9,316 bases of DNA. Source: an uncultured Flavobacteriales bacterium (GTDB lineage Bacteria > Bacteroidota > Bacteroidia > Flavobacteriales_D > Crocinitomicaceae). The stretch covers positions 1 to 9,316 of the forward strand of contig CAJQOB010000177.1 of NCBI GenBank assembly GCA_905479845.1. The letters are read 5' to 3'. Within the stretch, counting starts at the first letter, position 1, and the number at the start of each line of letters is the position of its first letter. Made by a program: the position numbers and the translations under genes. The notes beneath the pieces are model-generated. The model did no database searches. It had not been told where the DNA came from and saw nothing but the letters and a program-made list of their open reading frames with translations. Below are positions 8,101-9,316 of the stretch, one piece after another.

Positions 8101-9316
8101 AAAGTAATAATTCCAAAAGGTGCTGTTATCGCGGATTTCACCTTGCCTTACTTGTGTTGCTCAGATTGCGCACCAATCAGTTTTGTCCTTCCGAACATTC
8201 CAGTTTCGTTGACACTTTCTGATGGAACGTATTGTATTGATGATACGAATAAAGAAATTGAATTAACCGTGACTCCTAATGATGGAGCGGTAACGATAGT
8301 CGATTCCGTACCAGGAGTTGATATCACAGATAATAAATTGAGTATTGATGGATCAATTTTCCCTGATGAGCTATTAGGAAGTATCATCAAATTCAAGGTT
8401 GATGGAGAAGATACGGATGCAGAACTTACAGTTTCTAAAACACCAAGCATCGATTTTAGTGTTCCTGCACCAGGAGCAAGCCGTGTTGTGAACTTCACGG
8501 TAACAGGGGATGATCTTCCAGAATTCACATATGATTGGAACTTTGGAGACGGAAACTCGAGCTCAGAAAGAGAACCAACTCATGATTACTCGGACTCCGG
8601 ATCAAGAACGAATTTCATCGTAACATTGACCGTTCAAAGTGTTGGTGGAATTTGCCCTAAAGTTATTTCTCATGAAGTGAGCTTCATTGATATAACAGTC
8701 GAATTGGAAAATAATACGGTTTGTGAGGATGGAGCACCAATTCCATTCATCGTGAATCCAGATGGTGAGACAGTTGATGTTCTAGGACAAGGTGTAAACG
8801 CAAATAGCACGCATTTCGACCCGACATTAGTTGGCCCAGGAACATATCCATTGACATACGACGGAAATGTATTTGACGTAGTAACAGTAAATCCAAAACC
8901 AGTCGTTAGAACCAAAATAATTCCTAAGAAAGTAGGGGTTAACTTAGAATTCTCGATTGGTACGAAGTTCGTTACGACCTATCAATGGAATTTCGCACTG
9001 CCTGATGGTAGCAAGAAAACGTCGAAAAAGGAAGTGCCTAGTATATCATTCGATATTATAGAAAAGTTCCAACCAGGTGATGAAATCAAAGTTTCGGTCA
9101 AAGTATCGAACGGTTGCGGCTCTGAAACAGTGGACGGTGTTTGGATTGTACCAGACACACAAGATCCTACTGCTTCGTTGAATGATTCTGTGTATTGTAA
9201 AGAGGACAAGACTGTCTACGATTTCACAATTGGGAACTTTACTCCTAATACTGTAATCAGCGGAGATGGTGTTAATGCGTTTGCTACACCACCGACATTC
9301 TCTCCCTCAGGATTGG
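5173..9316 (+). CDS. Giant eCIS-linked protein with PKD/Ig-like C-terminal modules, 3' end open; possible fibre or target-binding component
   Basis: A single uninterrupted frame of 1381 full codons runs off the right edge. The ATG at 5173 lies 12 bases after the previous stop. No signal peptide or transmembrane helix is visible. Order of parts: residues 17-82, KDQILTETQLNEFLEYFDEQ then LSGVGIACGFEL and ITISQGAGVTTDGDLI, a fibre/baseplate-adaptor-like beta segment; ~100-330, mixed alpha/beta with a helical stretch ending in TCCP (329-332) and PKHLLLG (338-344); ~400-530, with AVPFYYRFNN and YDFYRIEGH (510-518); ~690-830, helical, including a likely coiled coil (780-825); ~834-855, GLEHKAGAGPGQTFVIVYL; ~857-960, Pro/Ser/Thr/Gly-rich; 985-1000, VIADFTLPYLCCSDCA; from ~1010, alternating Cys-Ig-like and PKD modules, the clearest PKD having YDWNFGDGN at 1120-1128. 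The first ~850 residues resemble large uncharacterised proteins in Bacteroidota eCIS clusters, from memory and unverified. The gene occupies the Afp13 (fibre) position after Afp11-Afp12, so a particle-borne recognition role is inferred. A baseplate scaffold role is the main alternative. Confidence 0.8.
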   Translation, partial: MAKKLTDITTSYSTFAKDQILTETQLNEFLEYFDEQDRLSRICLSGVGIACGFELSTNSKTNAITISQGAGVTTDGDLIHLVAKERLKKKVNPENLKDILVDKITYEYYRKYESEEVEYHPHFNKNESAKEFDSIPLLEIVSNADKRPTDKNLQTLNLRNKIALFYLECYPKDPDTCVTVNCENQGIEQVNKLRVLLVDIAYINRITRPDNLFNSYITLESYLETKTVYVPRVILNEDNTSTAPALADEYQDTALINSAVSNIRSGVRTILQRLDRSPEAATFDVNMRRIFPINDPTNLILFQYKYDLLKDLADSYNELKELFLQNYATCCPNIAAFPKHLLLGSPYEARDSEDTFFSTPISEPVFVSELGSEEDNLLKRRIGPPPVIRDDRSYRHKFHKSPILLDSDEGNGRFESVLTRILTMVSEQGFYDSKEFQSETIRITPSNVRVPLGRKAVPFYYRFNNKLMLNWDFDKRGYDRHKSILGYRQASAYPYNPYVSNPLRFSLDPYDFYRIEGHQGHPYDQVFESLTELKNTFSLPFDIKVLGINVTEFDELLADQYKCDFKDLNVLLQAWSSEQECIATEVTYVLSSFSTKDPGANTVENDYFTIKGTRAVSVIPDLNLAADLSPTINDELTAPTASFRTTAFESPFVKTDSKTAAKETAYVNPVLSYINNEPDTVGFYLDKSIKDAGGNYANALAYATNTLGPIIKDWEDPVAVSTVNLPLQILVACTSLIELVPNSINQLTDSTLDSYNIEIAKLCSYTKQLQTQYRDPVLVGKVSEKTRSMVSLLVNQLTAICCSSKKLKALLEEVKKRKESIIKRLNFQDFALKNPGLEHKAGAGPGQTFVIVYLNDAITENTGGSSTGIGLFPGGINPIKPISPFTPITTINPAISPISSSFTSVEPSSEVKPSTNPELSSSELSAFASPTGSFDRSTRRAITGAGLTVNTNTIADLGIKDGFLIDPSLFLPSNEGKVIIPKGAVIADFTLPYLCCSDCAPISFVLPNIPVSLTLSDGTYCIDDTNKEIELTVTPNDGAVTIVDSVPGVDITDNKLSIDGSIFPDELLGSIIKFKVDGEDTDAELTVSKTPSIDFSVPAPGASRVVNFTVTGDDLPEFTYDWNFGDGNSSSEREPTHDYSDSGSRTNFIVTLTVQSVGGICPKVISHEVSFIDITVELENNTVCEDGAPIPFIVNPDGETVDVLGQGVNANSTHFDPTLVGPGTYPLTYDGNVFDVVTVNPKPVVRTKIIPKKVGVNLEFSIGTKFVTTYQWNFALPDGSKKTSKKEVPSISFDIIEKFQPGDEIKVSVKVSNGCGSETVDGVWIVPDTQDPTASLNDSVYCKEDKTVYDFTIGNFTPNTVISGDGVNAFATPPTFSPSGL
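7741..8052 (+). other. Pro/Ser/Thr/Gly-rich low-complexity insert within the third protein
   Basis: Residues ~857-960 of the third protein are poor in hydrophobic core patterns and rich in P, S, T, G and N (for example GGSSTGIGLFPGG, then INPIKPISPFTPI, then SSSFTSVEPSSEVKPSTNPE). The flanks, QTFVIVYL at 847-854 and VIADFTLPYLCC at 985-996, look like beta strands of one folded unit, so this is either a flexible insertion into a beta domain or a linker between the N-terminal body and the repeat stalk. The reverse-strand ORF over this stretch is a by-product of its composition. Confidence 0.6.
8203..9316 (+). repeat. Protein-level tandem array of alternating Cys-Ig-like and PKD-type modules
   Basis: In the third protein three diverged Cys-modules alternate with PKD-type modules. 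Cys-modules: ~1011-1088 (TYCIDD, C1021), ~1177-1239 (VCEDG, C1184, with the HFDPTLVGPGTYPLTYDG signature), and ~1335 to the edge (VYCKED, C1342, with ISGDGVN and a TFSPSG segment). PKD-type: ~1091-1160 (YDWNFGDGN, HDYSDSG, FIVTLTV) and a weaker one at ~1242-1326 (YQWNFALPDG, VSVKVSNGCG). Cysteine spacing is 163 then 158 residues, so the unit is about 160 residues. Such modules are known from Bacteroidota extracellular adhesins and enzymes. The copies have diverged at DNA level, with no exact repeats seen. The array continues beyond the window. Confidence 0.7.

Noticed and set aside
7728..8528. Two adjacent reverse-strand ORFs (137 and 126 codons)
   Set aside because: They lie wholly within the third gene's P/S/T-rich and Ig-like coding frame. 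Their translations are compositionally biased without recognisable motifs, and the forward frame continues unbroken with clear domain signatures.
8670..9209. Reverse-strand ORFs of 81 and 75 codons
   Set aside because: They are shadows of the PKD/Ig-like repeat region, with no family features, start context or operon logic.
2..9316. Type VI secretion system baseplate (TssF/TssG/TssK) as an alternative identity
   Set aside because: The first protein has the baseplate-J-type C terminus and the eCIS-style RVSERIRHKNRA...WDYE block rather than TssF or TssK motifs, and the second has the NVHDPGVTILE signature I associate with eCIS.

Overview
The window holds three large genes, all on the + strand and packed end to end with no intergenic space. 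It looks like part of the structural operon of an extracellular contractile injection system (eCIS: the family of the antifeeding prophage Afp, the Photorhabdus virulence cassette PVC and the Bacteroidota MAC/AlgoCIS particles). The DNA is fairly AT-rich, the genes have no Shine-Dalgarno-like sequence before their starts, and the last protein carries PKD and Ig-like modules of the kind common in Bacteroidota surface proteins. Together these suggest a Bacteroidota genome, perhaps Flavobacteriales. That placement is an inference from style, not from a marker gene.

Layout. Bases 2-2428 encode the baseplate-J-like wedge protein (Afp11-type); its frame is open at the left edge, so its true start may lie outside the window. 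Bases 2422-5160 encode a second baseplate protein of 912 residues (Afp12-type), whose ATG overlaps the previous stop codon in ATGCTAG. After only 12 bases a third gene starts at 5173 and stays open to the right edge (at least 1381 codons). I recognise its first ~850 residues only as resembling large uncharacterised proteins of Bacteroidota eCIS loci. They are followed by a Pro/Ser/Thr/Gly-rich stretch, a CC-x2-C motif, and a chain of alternating Cys-containing Ig-like and PKD-type modules that runs off the window.

How they may work together. In eCIS and contractile phages the Afp11/Afp12 (T4 gp6/gp7-like) proteins form wedges around the central spike and connect the baseplate to the sheath. 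In the Afp and PVC clusters the next gene after Afp12 encodes the tail fibre (Afp13). The third gene sits in that place, begins with a fibre- or baseplate-adaptor-like segment, ends in adhesion-type repeats, and has no visible signal peptide. My inference is that it is a particle-borne target-recognition or surface-attachment component. This third protein is the least understood and most interesting part of the window.

I see no RNA genes, mobile elements, CRISPR arrays, convincing promoters or terminators. The reverse-strand and overlapping short ORFs are shadows of the three large genes.
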